DNA of 64,000 nt from Aquilonibacter sp963820185 (lineage in GTDB: Bacteria; Vulcanimicrobiota; Vulcanimicrobiia; Vulcanimicrobiales; Vulcanimicrobiaceae): positions 372,001-436,000 of the forward strand of contig CAWFYV010000004.1 of NCBI GenBank assembly GCA_963820185.1, written 5' to 3'. Under the pieces are notes generated by a model. The model was not told the origin of the DNA. It worked only from the letters and a program-made list of their open reading frames with translations, and made no database searches. The position numbers and the translations under genes are program-made. Below are positions 8,308-17,075 of this stretch, piece after piece. Within the stretch, counting starts at the first letter, position 1; each line of letters begins with the position of its first letter.

Positions 8308-9733
8308 CGGGCAACACTCCAGTACACGGCGCACCGAGGAACACGATATCGGCGAGGCCCGCAAGGCTGACGTCATCATTGCCATAGCATGCTAGGACGT
8401 GGCGCGCCCGCGTAAAGAGCGGGACATCGTACGGTTCGCCGGTCGAAACGACCAGTGCATCCGGCGCGTGTGCGAGGATTGCATCGATGGCGCTCGCTTG
8501 ACGTGGATGCAGATGCGCACGATAGGAAAGCACGAGCGCACGGCGCGTTTTCTGGCGCAAGGCTTCGAACATCGCGCTTACCGCATCATCGCTTGGATCG
8601 AGGTCGAGCCGTTGCTCCTCGAGCGCGGGAGCATGCGCGGCGAGCGACGCGTCGCCGAAGACGATTGCGAAATCTGCCAATGCATCGCCGCGCGGTTCAC
8701 CGCGCACGAGCGTCACCGCGTCGCGCGCAATCCGCCTGCCGATCCCGGGATGCGGCGCGAGTGCGTCGAACCCGAGCGGTTCCGGTGTACGCGCGCGCAG
8801 ACGCATGACGCGCCCGTGTGCTTCTTGCAAGCGTTGCAAAGGAAGATCGCCGCGTTCAACCGCCTGCGCGAGATGCTCTGCGGCCTCGAACGCGAGCTGT
8901 GGATCGTGACTCACGAGCGCACAATCCGCGCCCGCCGAGATCGCTTCGGTCACGCCTCGTACCGTACCGACGCCTTTCGCGATCGCGTCCATCTGCATGC
9001 AGTCAGTAAAGCAGACGCCGTCAAAATGCCATTCGTCGCGCAGGATGCCGGTTAAAAAACGTGGGGAGAGCGACGCGGGCCGGTCGCCATCGATTGCAGG
9101 CACCGCCACATGCGACGCCATGATCGCCACGTCGTCGCGCGCACACGCTCGAAACGGCACGAGGTCGCGTCCGCGAAGCGTCGCTTCATCCGCATCGAGG
9201 CGTGCCGCCCCGAGGTGCGTGTCGAACGCGGTTGCACCGTGCCCCGGAAAGTGTTTGAACGTCGGCGCGATGCCTCCGGCCTCGAGTCCGCGGGCAAACG
9301 CGGCGCCGATGCGCGAGACGAGTTCGGTCGAGGTTCCAAATGCACGCGTACCAATGACGGTGTTTCGCGCATCGAGCGCGAGATCGAGCACGGGCGCGAA
9401 ATCAAGCGTGCAGCCAATACGGCGCAGGTCGTGCGCAAGCGTTGCGCCGGCCTCCACCGCCAATTGCGTGTTGCCTACCGCGCCAAGCGCCATCATTGCA
9501 GGCATCGGCTCCACGCCGTTGCGCAAGCGCATGATCCGGCCACCCTCTTGATCGATCGCCACGATCGGCGGCGGCACCGCCTCCGCACGAAGCGCATCGG
9601 CCAACGCCCGCGCTTGCTCGACGTTTTCAAGGTTGCGCGCAAAGAGAATGTATCCGGCAAACGACCGGTCCGGTCGCTTCGAAAATCCGGTGACGATGAC
9701 ACCGCAGGCGAGATCGAGTGTAGTTTGCTCCAC
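8294..9733 (-). CDS. nagZ: beta-N-acetylhexosaminidase, GH3 family
   Basis: About 479 residues. It removes GlcNAc from GlcNAc-(anhydro)MurNAc muropeptides, the first step of this operon's pathway. VAIDQEGGRIMRL, APVLDL, the loop signature FKHFPGHGATAFDTH and FTDCMQMDAI, whose Asp is the GH3 nucleophile, are in order. KHFPGHG is the NagZ-type motif carrying the His that replaces the usual acid/base residue. The frame stays open far upstream, but homology begins at VEQTTLDLACGVIVTGF, so GTG 9733 is taken as the start; it lies 13 bases after the stop of the preceding gene. No secretion signal is visible, so a cytoplasmic enzyme is likely. Confidence 0.92.
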   Translation of the reverse strand: MEQTTLDLACGVIVTGFSKRPDRSFAGYILFARNLENVEQARALADALRAEAVPPPIVAIDQEGGRIMRLRNGVEPMPAMMALGAVGNTQLAVEAGATLAHDLRRIGCTLDFAPVLDLALDARNTVIGTRAFGTSTELVSRIGAAFARGLEAGGIAPTFKHFPGHGATAFDTHLGAARLDADEATLRGRDLVPFRACARDDVAIMASHVAVPAIDGDRPASLSPRFLTGILRDEWHFDGVCFTDCMQMDAIAKGVGTVRGVTEAISAGADCALVSHDPQLAFEAAEHLAQAVERGDLPLQRLQEAHGRVMRLRARTPEPLGFDALAPHPGIGRRIARDAVTLVRGEPRGDALADFAIVFGDASLAAHAPALEEQRLDLDPSDDAVSAMFEALRQKTRRALVLSYRAHLHPRQASAIDAILAHAPDALVVSTGEPYDVPLFTRARHVLACYGNDDVSLAGLADIVFLGAPCTGVLPVALA

Positions 9734-9746
9734 TAGTGGCGAATCG

Positions 9747-10373
9747 TCACAAACGGATGGACTGGGCGACGAGGCGTCCGCCGACTTCGTACACGGCGAC
9801 GACAACGCTCTGGCCGCGACGCAGGTCAGCGAATGTCGCGTATCCGCCATGCTGGTAGATCGTGGTCGAGGGCGTAACCGCGATGATGCGCGTGCTCCCG
9901 TTCGTGCGCACCGCAAACGTTCCGCCGGGATAGTCGATCCCGTCGATACGTCCGCGAATCTCCGCAGCCGGATGCGCGGCGCGGCCCGATTCGAGCGCCC
10001 GGTACACGTTGGGCGTCGGCGTCTGCGCAGCAACCGGTCCGGCCGCGAATAGCGCTCCGATGCATAGGAGTATCGCTGCGAGTGCGCGCGTGTACGCATC
10101 CCGCGCCGCGGCCGACTCTGCCCCGCCTTTCCGGGCTCGGTCGGCGTGTTCGCGCAACGCGACGACGCTTGCGTCGTCGGCGCGCTTGCCGGCCAACACC
10201 AAGCGCAAGGCAACCAAGGCGAGATCGGGCGTACGCGCTCCGAGCATCCGCATCCCTTCATAGAACGGTGCCGCCTCCGCAAGCGCGCTGGGGTTCGCGA
10301 GTAAAGCTTTGACAACGCGCTCTTTCGGCGGGGCGCCGGTGAGAAGATACTCATCGATCAACTCGAAGTGCAT
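9747..10373 (-). CDS. single-span membrane protein with cytoplasmic helical region and DUF5666-like domain
   Basis: About 208 residues starting MHFELIDEYLLTGAPPKERVV. Residues 1-105 are charged and helical, rich in Ala and Arg, reminiscent of an anti-sigma-type cytoplasmic part but without a zinc motif. One hydrophobic span ILLCIGALFAAGPVA follows. The outer part AEIRGRIDGIDYPGGTFAV to GQSVVVAVYE resembles DUF5666 small beta-barrels. ATG 10373 was chosen because the homologous-looking region starts there; an AAGGG lies upstream. It is the first gene before nagZ on this strand, and only four bases separate its start from the divergent protease start. Function unknown. Confidence 0.7.
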   Translation of the reverse strand: MHFELIDEYLLTGAPPKERVVKALLANPSALAEAAPFYEGMRMLGARTPDLALVALRLVLAGKRADDASVVALREHADRARKGGAESAAARDAYTRALAAILLCIGALFAAGPVAAQTPTPNVYRALESGRAAHPAAEIRGRIDGIDYPGGTFAVRTNGSTRIIAVTPSTTIYQHGGYATFADLRRGQSVVVAVYEVGGRLVAQSIRL

Positions 10374-10377
10374 AGGC

Positions 10378-11868
10378 GTGCCCTTCGCCAAGCGGTTCGC
10401 TTTGCTTCTTGCGACCAGCCTAGCGGTGGCGGCAGCGCCACCCGCGCTCGGAGCGACGCCGCCCGAGTCGCTCACCCACCTGCTCGCCCGCATGCGCGAG
10501 GCGAGCGGTCCGGTTTGGAGCGCGCACCTGACGTCGGTTTCGCACGTCATGCGCAGCGGCGAGACGGTCGACCTTAAGAGCGAAACGCAAGGGCTTCGTT
10601 TTGCGAGCTATGAGTGCAATGGCGCACTGTGCGCCGGCACCTACTTCGACGGCGAGCGCGTCTATTCGATCAACATCAACGGCACAACGCTTCCCGAAGT
10701 CAACAGCGGCGATCCGATGCTGCGCGCCGAGCGTACGATTGCGTCCTTTACCTTCCTCGCACCCGATTTCACCGCACAAGGTGGGCGGATCGTCGACGAC
10801 GGAACTACCGCGATCTCCGGTGTCGCGTATCGTACGCTGCTCGTCTCGAATGGCGATGCGGTACCGATGCTGATCTACGTGGATCCCAAAACGCTCTCAG
10901 TGAAGTACATGCGCGACGTCAACGGTGACGTAACCTTGGAGTACCGAGACTACGAGCAAGTTGCAGGGCGCTACACGCTGCCGATGCGGGTGCTGCGCAA
11001 CGGCACGCCGCTCGAGCGCTACGATCGCCGCGATGCCGTCTCCACGCGGTTCGAAACGCCGCACGGACCGGTACCGGTATTTACTGCGCGCCCGGCAATC
11101 GTGCCGACCGATCCGTCGCAGGCGACGCCGGTCTTCGCGTGCACCCTCGGCGGTATCGCAACCACGTGCCTGCTCGATAGCGGAAACTCCGGCCTCTCGG
11201 TCAGCCTGGAACTCGCCGAAGCGCTCAAGGCGCCGACGATCGGCTCGTTTCGCGTGCGCGGCTTGGGCGACTATGCGACCGAAGTCGTGCACATCGGCGC
11301 GCTACAAATCAGCAGTATGACCGTCCCGCCGGCCAACTATGTCGTGCTGCACGACATCGACCGGTTCGGCTATCAAGTCGTGGTCGGCGCCGATCTCTTC
11401 GCCGCGACGACCGTGCAACTCGACAACGCCGCGCATCGCGTCGCCTTCGGAGGGCCCGTACCGGAAAGCGGATATACTGTTCCGCTTGCGTTCGATAATT
11501 TTGTGCCGTTTGTCGATGTGCTGCTCGGCGAGCTGCCTGCGCAACTGACCCTTGACACCGGCGACGAATCGAGCATCAATCTCGCGTACGGTTTCTATCA
11601 GGCCCATAAGGTCTTTCAGCCGACGGGCGAGGAGATCGTCGACGGCGTTGGCGGCTCGAGCGTCGAGCTGCAGGGAACAATCCCGCTGGTGCAGATCGGT
11701 GGATACTCAATCGAGTCCCCTAAGATCGGTACGACGCGCAATCTGCCTGATACCGCCGAGTTTGGCCATCTCGGCGCCGGCCTGCTCGCACGTTTCAACG
11801 TGACGATCGACTACGCGGCGGGGTTGCTCCACTTCGTTCCGCTTACTACAGCGTCGCCAAATCCCTGA
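10378..11868 (+). CDS. secreted aspartyl protease family protein with LolA-like N-terminal domain
   Basis: About 496 residues. A signal peptide FAKRFALLLATSLAVAAAPP opens the protein if GTG 10378 is the start. Residues 30-230 look like a beta-rich lipid-carrier (LolA/LolB-like) half barrel. Two retropepsin/pepsin-like active-site turns follow: CLLDSGNSGLSVS (about 273-285) and LTLDTGDESSIN (about 382-393), with the Gly-rich LGAGLLARFNVTIDY as the closing flap-side strand. Having both D-S/T-G turns in one chain suggests a complete catalytic pair. Its 3' end overlaps the convergent REC-EAL gene by 23 bases. The periplasmic substrate is unknown. Confidence 0.8.
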   Translation: MPFAKRFALLLATSLAVAAAPPALGATPPESLTHLLARMREASGPVWSAHLTSVSHVMRSGETVDLKSETQGLRFASYECNGALCAGTYFDGERVYSININGTTLPEVNSGDPMLRAERTIASFTFLAPDFTAQGGRIVDDGTTAISGVAYRTLLVSNGDAVPMLIYVDPKTLSVKYMRDVNGDVTLEYRDYEQVAGRYTLPMRVLRNGTPLERYDRRDAVSTRFETPHGPVPVFTARPAIVPTDPSQATPVFACTLGGIATTCLLDSGNSGLSVSLELAEALKAPTIGSFRVRGLGDYATEVVHIGALQISSMTVPPANYVVLHDIDRFGYQVVVGADLFAATTVQLDNAAHRVAFGGPVPESGYTVPLAFDNFVPFVDVLLGELPAQLTLDTGDESSINLAYGFYQAHKVFQPTGEEIVDGVGGSSVELQGTIPLVQIGGYSIESPKIGTTRNLPDTAEFGHLGAGLLARFNVTIDYAAGLLHFVPLTTASPNP

Positions 11869-13906
11869 CCGCTTCTTCCGGCGGCGCGGGCTCGCCCAGA
11901 AAGAAGCCTTGGACTTCGTGCGCCCCGATCGCGCGAATGTGCTCGAGTGTTAGGCGCGATTCAATGCCCTCGGCAATCGATCGCAGGCCGAGATTTTCCG
12001 CGAGTATGACGATCGCTTTAACGATCGCTTCGTCTTGCGAACCCGGCAACATATCGCGCAAGAACGTCTTGTCGATCTTGAGTACGTCGATTGGGAAACG
12101 CCGCAGATAGCTGAGCGACGTATACCCTGTGCCGAAGTCATCGACCGAGAGGCGAACCCCGAGCGCCTTAAGCTCGTGCAGCATCGCGATGCCGCTCGTG
12201 ATATCACGCATCACCGAACTCTCGGTGAGCTCGAGCTCCAGCCGCGAGGGCGCAATACGGGATTCGCGTAGCGTCGTCGTGATCGCTTCGCGCAAGCTCG
12301 CGCGTTCAAATTGGCGGGCCGAGATGTTGACCGAAACGCGCGGCACGTCGACGCCGCGTGCGTCCCACTCAACCAGTTGTCTGCAAACTTCGCGAAGCAC
12401 GTAGAGCCCAAGGTCGTCGATTGCTCCGGACTCCTCCGCGAGGTGAATGAAGTGTTCCGGCGGCAACAGGCCGAGTTCAGGATGCTGCCAGCGCACCAGT
12501 GCCTCGAAACCCGCAAACGAAAGATCGATCGAGCGGAAGATCGGCTGATAGTGGAGCACGAACTGGCCCGCGTTCGAAGCACTGCGAAGATCGCGCTTGA
12601 GCGAAAGGCGCTCCGCCGACGACGCGATCATCGTCGGAACGAAGATTCTAAAGCCGTGGCCGCCCGCCGCCTTCGCAGCTTGCATCGCGGCCTCTGACGA
12701 GCGTAGCAGCGTCTGCGTATCGACGCCGTCGTCGGGATACGATGCAAGGCCCGAGCTCGCATTGATATACACGTCCATGTCGCCGACGACGAATGGCGCG
12801 TCAAACGTTGCGTGGAGCCGTTCGAGGAAAGCGCGCCCGGACTCGGCTCCCGCACTATCCACGAGCAAGATGACGAACTGATCCTCGCCGACGCGCGACA
12901 CCGTTGCGCTCGAATCGACTAAGCGGCGCATTCGCGCGGCGATCATGCGTAACACCACGTCGCCGTGGCCCGACCCGTAGAGCTCGTTGACCTCCTTGAA
13001 GGCATCGATGTCGGTTGTGACCACGCTCACCGGCGTGCGATGACGTTGCGCAACCGCGAGGGCCTGCGTCAGGCGATCCTCCAAGAGCGCGCGATTGGGA
13101 AGATCGGTCAGCGGATCGTACTGCGCGAAGTACGCGACACGCTGCTCGGCGATCTTGCGCTCGGTGATGTCGAATGCCACTGCAATCGTGCCAACGATGC
13201 GCCCGTCGACGTCGCGCAACGGCTCGACATGGCCGCGAAAGGTCTTGCCACCCCAGATCATCTCGTATTCCGCGGAGCCGCCTTGGAGCGCCTGGAGGTG
13301 CGCGTGCCGAATCGGGAAACGCGATTCGTCGGCGAGCAAGGCCGAGCTCGCGACGTGCGCTCCGATCAACGCCTCCGGATCATCGGGCACTTGCGCGAGC
13401 TGCGCCCCTTCTACGCTCGTCACGGTCAACGTCGTATCACATGAAATCACCAGCGCCGGGAGCTGCTCGAAGAGCAAGCGCAGACGTGTCTCGCGTTCGC
13501 GTAGCTGGATTTCCATCAATCCGCGTGCACGGCGCAATTCGGCATCGCGCAACGCTCGCTCGGCGGCTGTGGCCAGCCGTTTGAGATTGTTCTTGAAGAT
13601 GTAGTCGTACGCGCCGAGGCGGATCGTTTCGACCGCAGCCTCTTCGCCGATCGCGCCCGACACGATCAGGCATGGAATGTCGGCTTCATAGGCGCGCAGG
13701 AGCTCGAGCATCGCGGGCGCGCTAAAACGGGGCATCGAGTAGTCGCACAAGACGAGGTCCCACGAACGGTCTTCGAGCGCGGCGATTGCCGCCTCTCGTT
13801 CGTCCACGCGCACGCATTCAACCGTGAAGCCGTGCCGCTCGAGCGCGAGCATCTCGAGTTCGGCGTCGTCAGGTGAATCGTCGACGCACAGGACCCTCAG
13901 CTTCAC
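11846..13906 (-). CDS. response regulator REC-PAS-GGDEF-EAL, probable c-di-GMP phosphodiesterase
   Basis: A 686-residue protein. Receiver: residues 1-120 with acidic pair DD and phospho-acceptor D55 in LVLCDYSMPRF. PAS: about 135-255. GGDEF-like: about 265-420, where the signature reads GEDQF instead of GGDEF, so cyclase activity is doubtful. EAL: about 430-686 with FEALVRWQHPE, NISARQF, LELTES, SVDDFGTGYTSL, LKIDKTF and AEGIES all intact, so c-di-GMP hydrolysis is expected. The GTG start overlaps the stop of the upstream receiver gene (TAGTG), behind a GGAGGT. It probably receives phosphate from the neighbouring kinase, and a PilZ protein is encoded next door. Confidence 0.92.
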   Translation of the reverse strand: MKLRVLCVDDSPDDAELEMLALERHGFTVECVRVDEREAAIAALEDRSWDLVLCDYSMPRFSAPAMLELLRAYEADIPCLIVSGAIGEEAAVETIRLGAYDYIFKNNLKRLATAAERALRDAELRRARGLMEIQLRERETRLRLLFEQLPALVISCDTTLTVTSVEGAQLAQVPDDPEALIGAHVASSALLADESRFPIRHAHLQALQGGSAEYEMIWGGKTFRGHVEPLRDVDGRIVGTIAVAFDITERKIAEQRVAYFAQYDPLTDLPNRALLEDRLTQALAVAQRHRTPVSVVTTDIDAFKEVNELYGSGHGDVVLRMIAARMRRLVDSSATVSRVGEDQFVILLVDSAGAESGRAFLERLHATFDAPFVVGDMDVYINASSGLASYPDDGVDTQTLLRSSEAAMQAAKAAGGHGFRIFVPTMIASSAERLSLKRDLRSASNAGQFVLHYQPIFRSIDLSFAGFEALVRWQHPELGLLPPEHFIHLAEESGAIDDLGLYVLREVCRQLVEWDARGVDVPRVSVNISARQFERASLREAITTTLRESRIAPSRLELELTESSVMRDITSGIAMLHELKALGVRLSVDDFGTGYTSLSYLRRFPIDVLKIDKTFLRDMLPGSQDEAIVKAIVILAENLGLRSIAEGIESRLTLEHIRAIGAHEVQGFFLGEPAPPEEAVRDLATL

Positions 13907-14349
13907 TACATACCTCCGCCTCCCGGAGTGGGAGGAGGCTCATTGAGCACGAGCCAGTACAAGCCGACTTGCCGGACGGCCTCGACGAACTCGTTGAAGT
14001 CGACGGGCTTGCGCACGTAGCTGTTCACGCCGCGGCGGTACCCTTCGATTAAATCTTCTTCTTGTTTGCTTGAAGTGAGAATGACGGTCGGCAAGAGTCG
14101 CGTCGCATCGTTGGCGCGAATTTGCTCGAGCAATTCGAGGCCGCTGACTTTCGGCAGGCTCAAATCGAGCAGAACCAACGCCGGCATCCCATGCATGTGC
14201 TTTTCTCCGTCAAAGAGAAACTCGCGCGCGGCCGCGCCGTCACGCATCACCACAACCTCATTTGCGATGTGGTTCTTCGCGAACGCGCGCTGCGTGAGGT
14301 CGATGTCGTCGGCGTTATCCTCGACCAGGAGAATGTACGGCTTGCTCAT
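13906..14349 (-). CDS. single-domain response regulator, Rcp1-like
   Basis: A 147-residue receiver-only protein. ILLVEDNADDIDLTQRAF is the Rcp1-type start with the extra DD, D62 in LVLLDLSLPKVSG is the phospho-acceptor, LTSSKQEEDL holds the conserved Ser/Thr-Ser and the Lys of YVRKPVDF closes the site. The C-terminus ends in a Pro/Gly-rich tail. Such regulators usually pair with phytochrome-type or PAS/GAF kinases, as here: the kinase gene ends 12 bases upstream. It may act as a phosphate shuttle or sink to the REC-EAL protein, whose start it overlaps. Confidence 0.92.
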   Translation of the reverse strand: MSKPYILLVEDNADDIDLTQRAFAKNHIANEVVVMRDGAAAREFLFDGEKHMHGMPALVLLDLSLPKVSGLELLEQIRANDATRLLPTVILTSSKQEEDLIEGYRRGVNSYVRKPVDFNEFVEAVRQVGLYWLVLNEPPPTPGGGGM

Positions 14350-14361
14350 CGCGCGCGCCCG

Positions 14362-16284
14362 CTACGGCTCGTGCGCCGGAAGCGTGAAGTAGAACGTTGC
14401 ACCCTCGCCCACAGCCCCTTCGGCACGAATGCTGCCCCCATGACGATGTACGATGCGGGCCACCGTGGCCAGCCCAATGCCGGTCCCTTCGTATTCGTCG
14501 CTCGAATGCAGCCGCGCGAAAGCCCCAAAGAGCTTGTTCGCATAGGACATCTCGAACCCGGCACCATTGTCGCGAACGTAGAACTCGCCTTCGCTGTTTT
14601 TGCCGACGTGCACCTGCGCGTGCTGTAATTGTCGTGTAAATTTCCACGCGTTACCTAGCAGATTCGCTAACACGATTTGAAGCAGGTGCGGTTCGCCCTG
14701 TGCCACCAGACCAGGTTCGATCGTCACAGCAACCTGGCGCCCCGGATCGCTCTCCTGAAGCTCACCGGCGACCGCTTCGGCAAGCGCGCTGAGATCGACG
14801 GTGGCAAACGTTATCGGCGTCCGCGCCACCTTCGCGAGTTTTAGCAGTGAATCGATGAGGTCAGCCATGCGCTGCGCGGCGCGGCGCACCCGATCGAGGT
14901 GGCCGCGCGCGCGCGCATCGAGACCTTCGCCGTAATCCTCGACGAGGGCGGCCGAAAACCCATCGATCGCGCGTAGCGGCGCGCGCAGATCGTGCGATAC
15001 CGAATAGGAAAACGACTCGAGCTCCTTGTTGGCGAGTTCAAGCTGCGTCGTGCGCTCCGCAACACGCGCTTCGAGCTCGGCATTGAGCTCGAGTACGCGC
15101 TCCTGTTCGCCCTTGCGGCCGGTGATATCGCGAACGTAGGCAGCGACGCCCAGGCCGAAGGGGTAGAGACGCGCTTCGAACCAACGGTCGCGCCAATAGT
15201 ACTCGAAGGTAGATGGGCGGCGCTCGTGGAGCGCATCGCGGAAATGCTGCAGCACGCTTCCATCTGGCGTGTCGAGTCGCGCGGTGTAGTTCTGCAATGG
15301 TAGTCCGATGATCCGCGCGGGGAGTTCGTCCCAGAAGCGCGCCATGCGCCCATTGACAAAGGTGATACGCAGATCCCGATCGACCGCGACAAATGCGTCG
15401 GCGATCGTCTCCAGCACTTCGAACATCAGGCGATTTGATTCGAGTGCCGTGGCGAACTCGGCGATCGACTGGGAGAGCGACTGGATAAAACGCACGTCGG
15501 CAATCGAAAACGTACGCGTCTGGCGGCTATACGCTACGATGGCACCAACCGGCGCGTTTATCGTGCCGATCGGCGAGGCAACGCAGGAGAGCACGCCGGA
15601 CTGCTCCAGCTGCGCCAGCGTGCGCGCGCGCGGATCGATGCGGACGTCCGAGCACACGAAAGGCTCGCCCGTGCTTAGAGCCGCTTCGACATGTTCGAGT
15701 GGCGGGCGCGCGCGATCGAGTACAGTGCCGTCCTCCCACCCGACGCTGCGCACGATCGAGAAGGTCTTGGTCAGACGGTCGTAGTGGTAGAGGTCGACGA
15801 CGTTTGCGTCAAGCGTTTCTCGCAGGAGGTCGATAGCATCGGCAAGCGTTTCGTCGTAGGTTGCCCCGGCGAGGGCTGCTCGGCCGAAGTCGATGAGCGC
15901 TTGTTGACGCCGCGTCGTGCGCTCGACTTCACGCTGCGCCTCGATGCGCAAGGTGATATCTCGAAAATAGACCGACAGCCCCTCAACCGACGGATAGGCT
16001 TTGACTTCGAGCCAAAGTTCCGCGGTGGCGGAGAACTCCACGAACTGCACCGGCTTTTGATCGCGCATCGCGCGATGGTACTCGCGCTCGAAGAGCCGCC
16101 CGCGCGCTTTGGGAAAGACGTCGAGCCAATGCCGGCCCACGCAATCTTGTGGCGCATGCAGCAGCCTGCGCGCGTGAGCGTTGATGTAGGCGATATTCCA
16201 CTGCGCGTCGAGAGCAAAGAACCCGTCGGTGATGCGTTCGAGCACCAGCGACAGGTCCGGTCGCAGGGCGGAGGCATCGGCCAT
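14362..16284 (-). CDS. PAS-GAF-PAS sensor histidine kinase
   Basis: About 640 residues, no transmembrane segment, so a cytosolic sensor. A PAS domain (about 10-120, ending VYFRDITLR) is followed by GAF (about 140-300), a second PAS (about 305-410, ending AAYVRDITGR), a coiled coil ELNAELEARVAERTTQLELA, a HisKA domain with H431 in SYSVSHDLRAPLRAIDGF, and an HATPase with LLGNAWKFT (N box), VRDNGAGFEM and GTGIGLATVA. This kinase type normally partners Rcp1-like regulators, and one is encoded immediately downstream. No GAF cysteine for a bilin is obvious, so the signal is not known. ATG 16284 is preferred because the PAS domain begins just after it; ATG 16380 is the alternative. Confidence 0.9.
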   Translation of the reverse strand: MADASALRPDLSLVLERITDGFFALDAQWNIAYINAHARRLLHAPQDCVGRHWLDVFPKARGRLFEREYHRAMRDQKPVQFVEFSATAELWLEVKAYPSVEGLSVYFRDITLRIEAQREVERTTRRQQALIDFGRAALAGATYDETLADAIDLLRETLDANVVDLYHYDRLTKTFSIVRSVGWEDGTVLDRARPPLEHVEAALSTGEPFVCSDVRIDPRARTLAQLEQSGVLSCVASPIGTINAPVGAIVAYSRQTRTFSIADVRFIQSLSQSIAEFATALESNRLMFEVLETIADAFVAVDRDLRITFVNGRMARFWDELPARIIGLPLQNYTARLDTPDGSVLQHFRDALHERRPSTFEYYWRDRWFEARLYPFGLGVAAYVRDITGRKGEQERVLELNAELEARVAERTTQLELANKELESFSYSVSHDLRAPLRAIDGFSAALVEDYGEGLDARARGHLDRVRRAAQRMADLIDSLLKLAKVARTPITFATVDLSALAEAVAGELQESDPGRQVAVTIEPGLVAQGEPHLLQIVLANLLGNAWKFTRQLQHAQVHVGKNSEGEFYVRDNGAGFEMSYANKLFGAFARLHSSDEYEGTGIGLATVARIVHRHGGSIRAEGAVGEGATFYFTLPAHEP

Positions 16285-16406
16285 GGGCCGAGCTTCTACT
16301 GCTCCCCAAAGGGCGCCCCCCGCGCCCGAGCAGGAAGCGGTAAAGGGAACTTGGCCACCAGGCACGCAATTTTGGGCCATCGGGCGCCGATTGAATAGAT
16401 AGGTAG

Positions 16407-17075
16407 ATGCTGAACGATCTGATCACCTTTTTCACCGGGGCTCCTCAGAACCGGCGCAAATATGCGCGCCGCGCTGGTCCTTTTCCGGCATGGGTCGCGG
16501 TCGGATCGCAATGGACCAACTGTGCCTGCCTCGATATTTCGGGCAGCGGCATGGGGGTGGTTTCCCCTTCGGCACTCCCTGAAGAAGCCAACTTTCGGGT
16601 CCAGCTCGAGGGCCGGAACATCGTCATTCGAGCCAAGCGCGTGTGGCAGCAGCCCGGCATGGCGCAAGGGAAGCCCGCATGGCGCTATGGTTTGACGTTT
16701 ACCGGCATCAGCGCGGACGATTGGGACGCGGTTATTCGCTTCTCGAACAACGATCAGGTCGTCGTCGATAACAAGGCGCAAAAAGAACTCGAACTCGTGC
16801 GGTTGAAGGCCGACGACGTTGCGCGTTTGATTCCGAAGAAACTCCAAGACGCGATGCTGCTAATGCTGGTGCAAAAAGGCCGGCTTGCGCCGATCGACGA
16901 TAAGACGCCGCTCGTGCAGTACTCCTACGGCGGCGTCGTTAAGCGCAGCGGCAAAGCACTGCACCGCCTCTCGATTCACTCGCGCGTGCGCGACCCGCTT
17001 TCCAATGAAGTCAAAGCGTATGACACGCGTTTCTTTTTCGACGATCAGGGCAACAACGTTCAGATGGATGAGTAG
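16407..17075 (+). CDS. PilZ domain c-di-GMP-binding protein
   Basis: A 222-residue soluble protein. The PilZ signature is visible at the N-terminus: the basic NRRKYARR (residues 16-23, RxxxR type) and DISGSGMGVVS (about 44-54, D/N-x-S-x-x-G). The second half, beginning at VVDNKAQKELELV, is of unknown fold. It is divergent from the kinase gene and probably reads out c-di-GMP levels set by the REC-EAL phosphodiesterase. Its last 16 bases overlap the convergent ATP-grasp gene. Confidence 0.85.
   Translation: MLNDLITFFTGAPQNRRKYARRAGPFPAWVAVGSQWTNCACLDISGSGMGVVSPSALPEEANFRVQLEGRNIVIRAKRVWQQPGMAQGKPAWRYGLTFTGISADDWDAVIRFSNNDQVVVDNKAQKELELVRLKADDVARLIPKKLQDAMLLMLVQKGRLAPIDDKTPLVQYSYGGVVKRSGKALHRLSIHSRVRDPLSNEVKAYDTRFFFDDQGNNVQMDE

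Noticed and set aside
8308..8385. Upstream ATG starts (8385, 8376) for the AmiE-like hydrolase
   Set aside because: They would overlap nagZ by 80-90 bases and lack a ribosome site, while TTG 8307 has GGAG at good spacing.
9734..10354. Upstream extension of the NagZ frame adding about 207 residues
   Set aside because: The extension is low-complexity Arg/Ser/Pro and coincides with the real DUF5666-like gene in another frame; GH3 homology begins at 9733.
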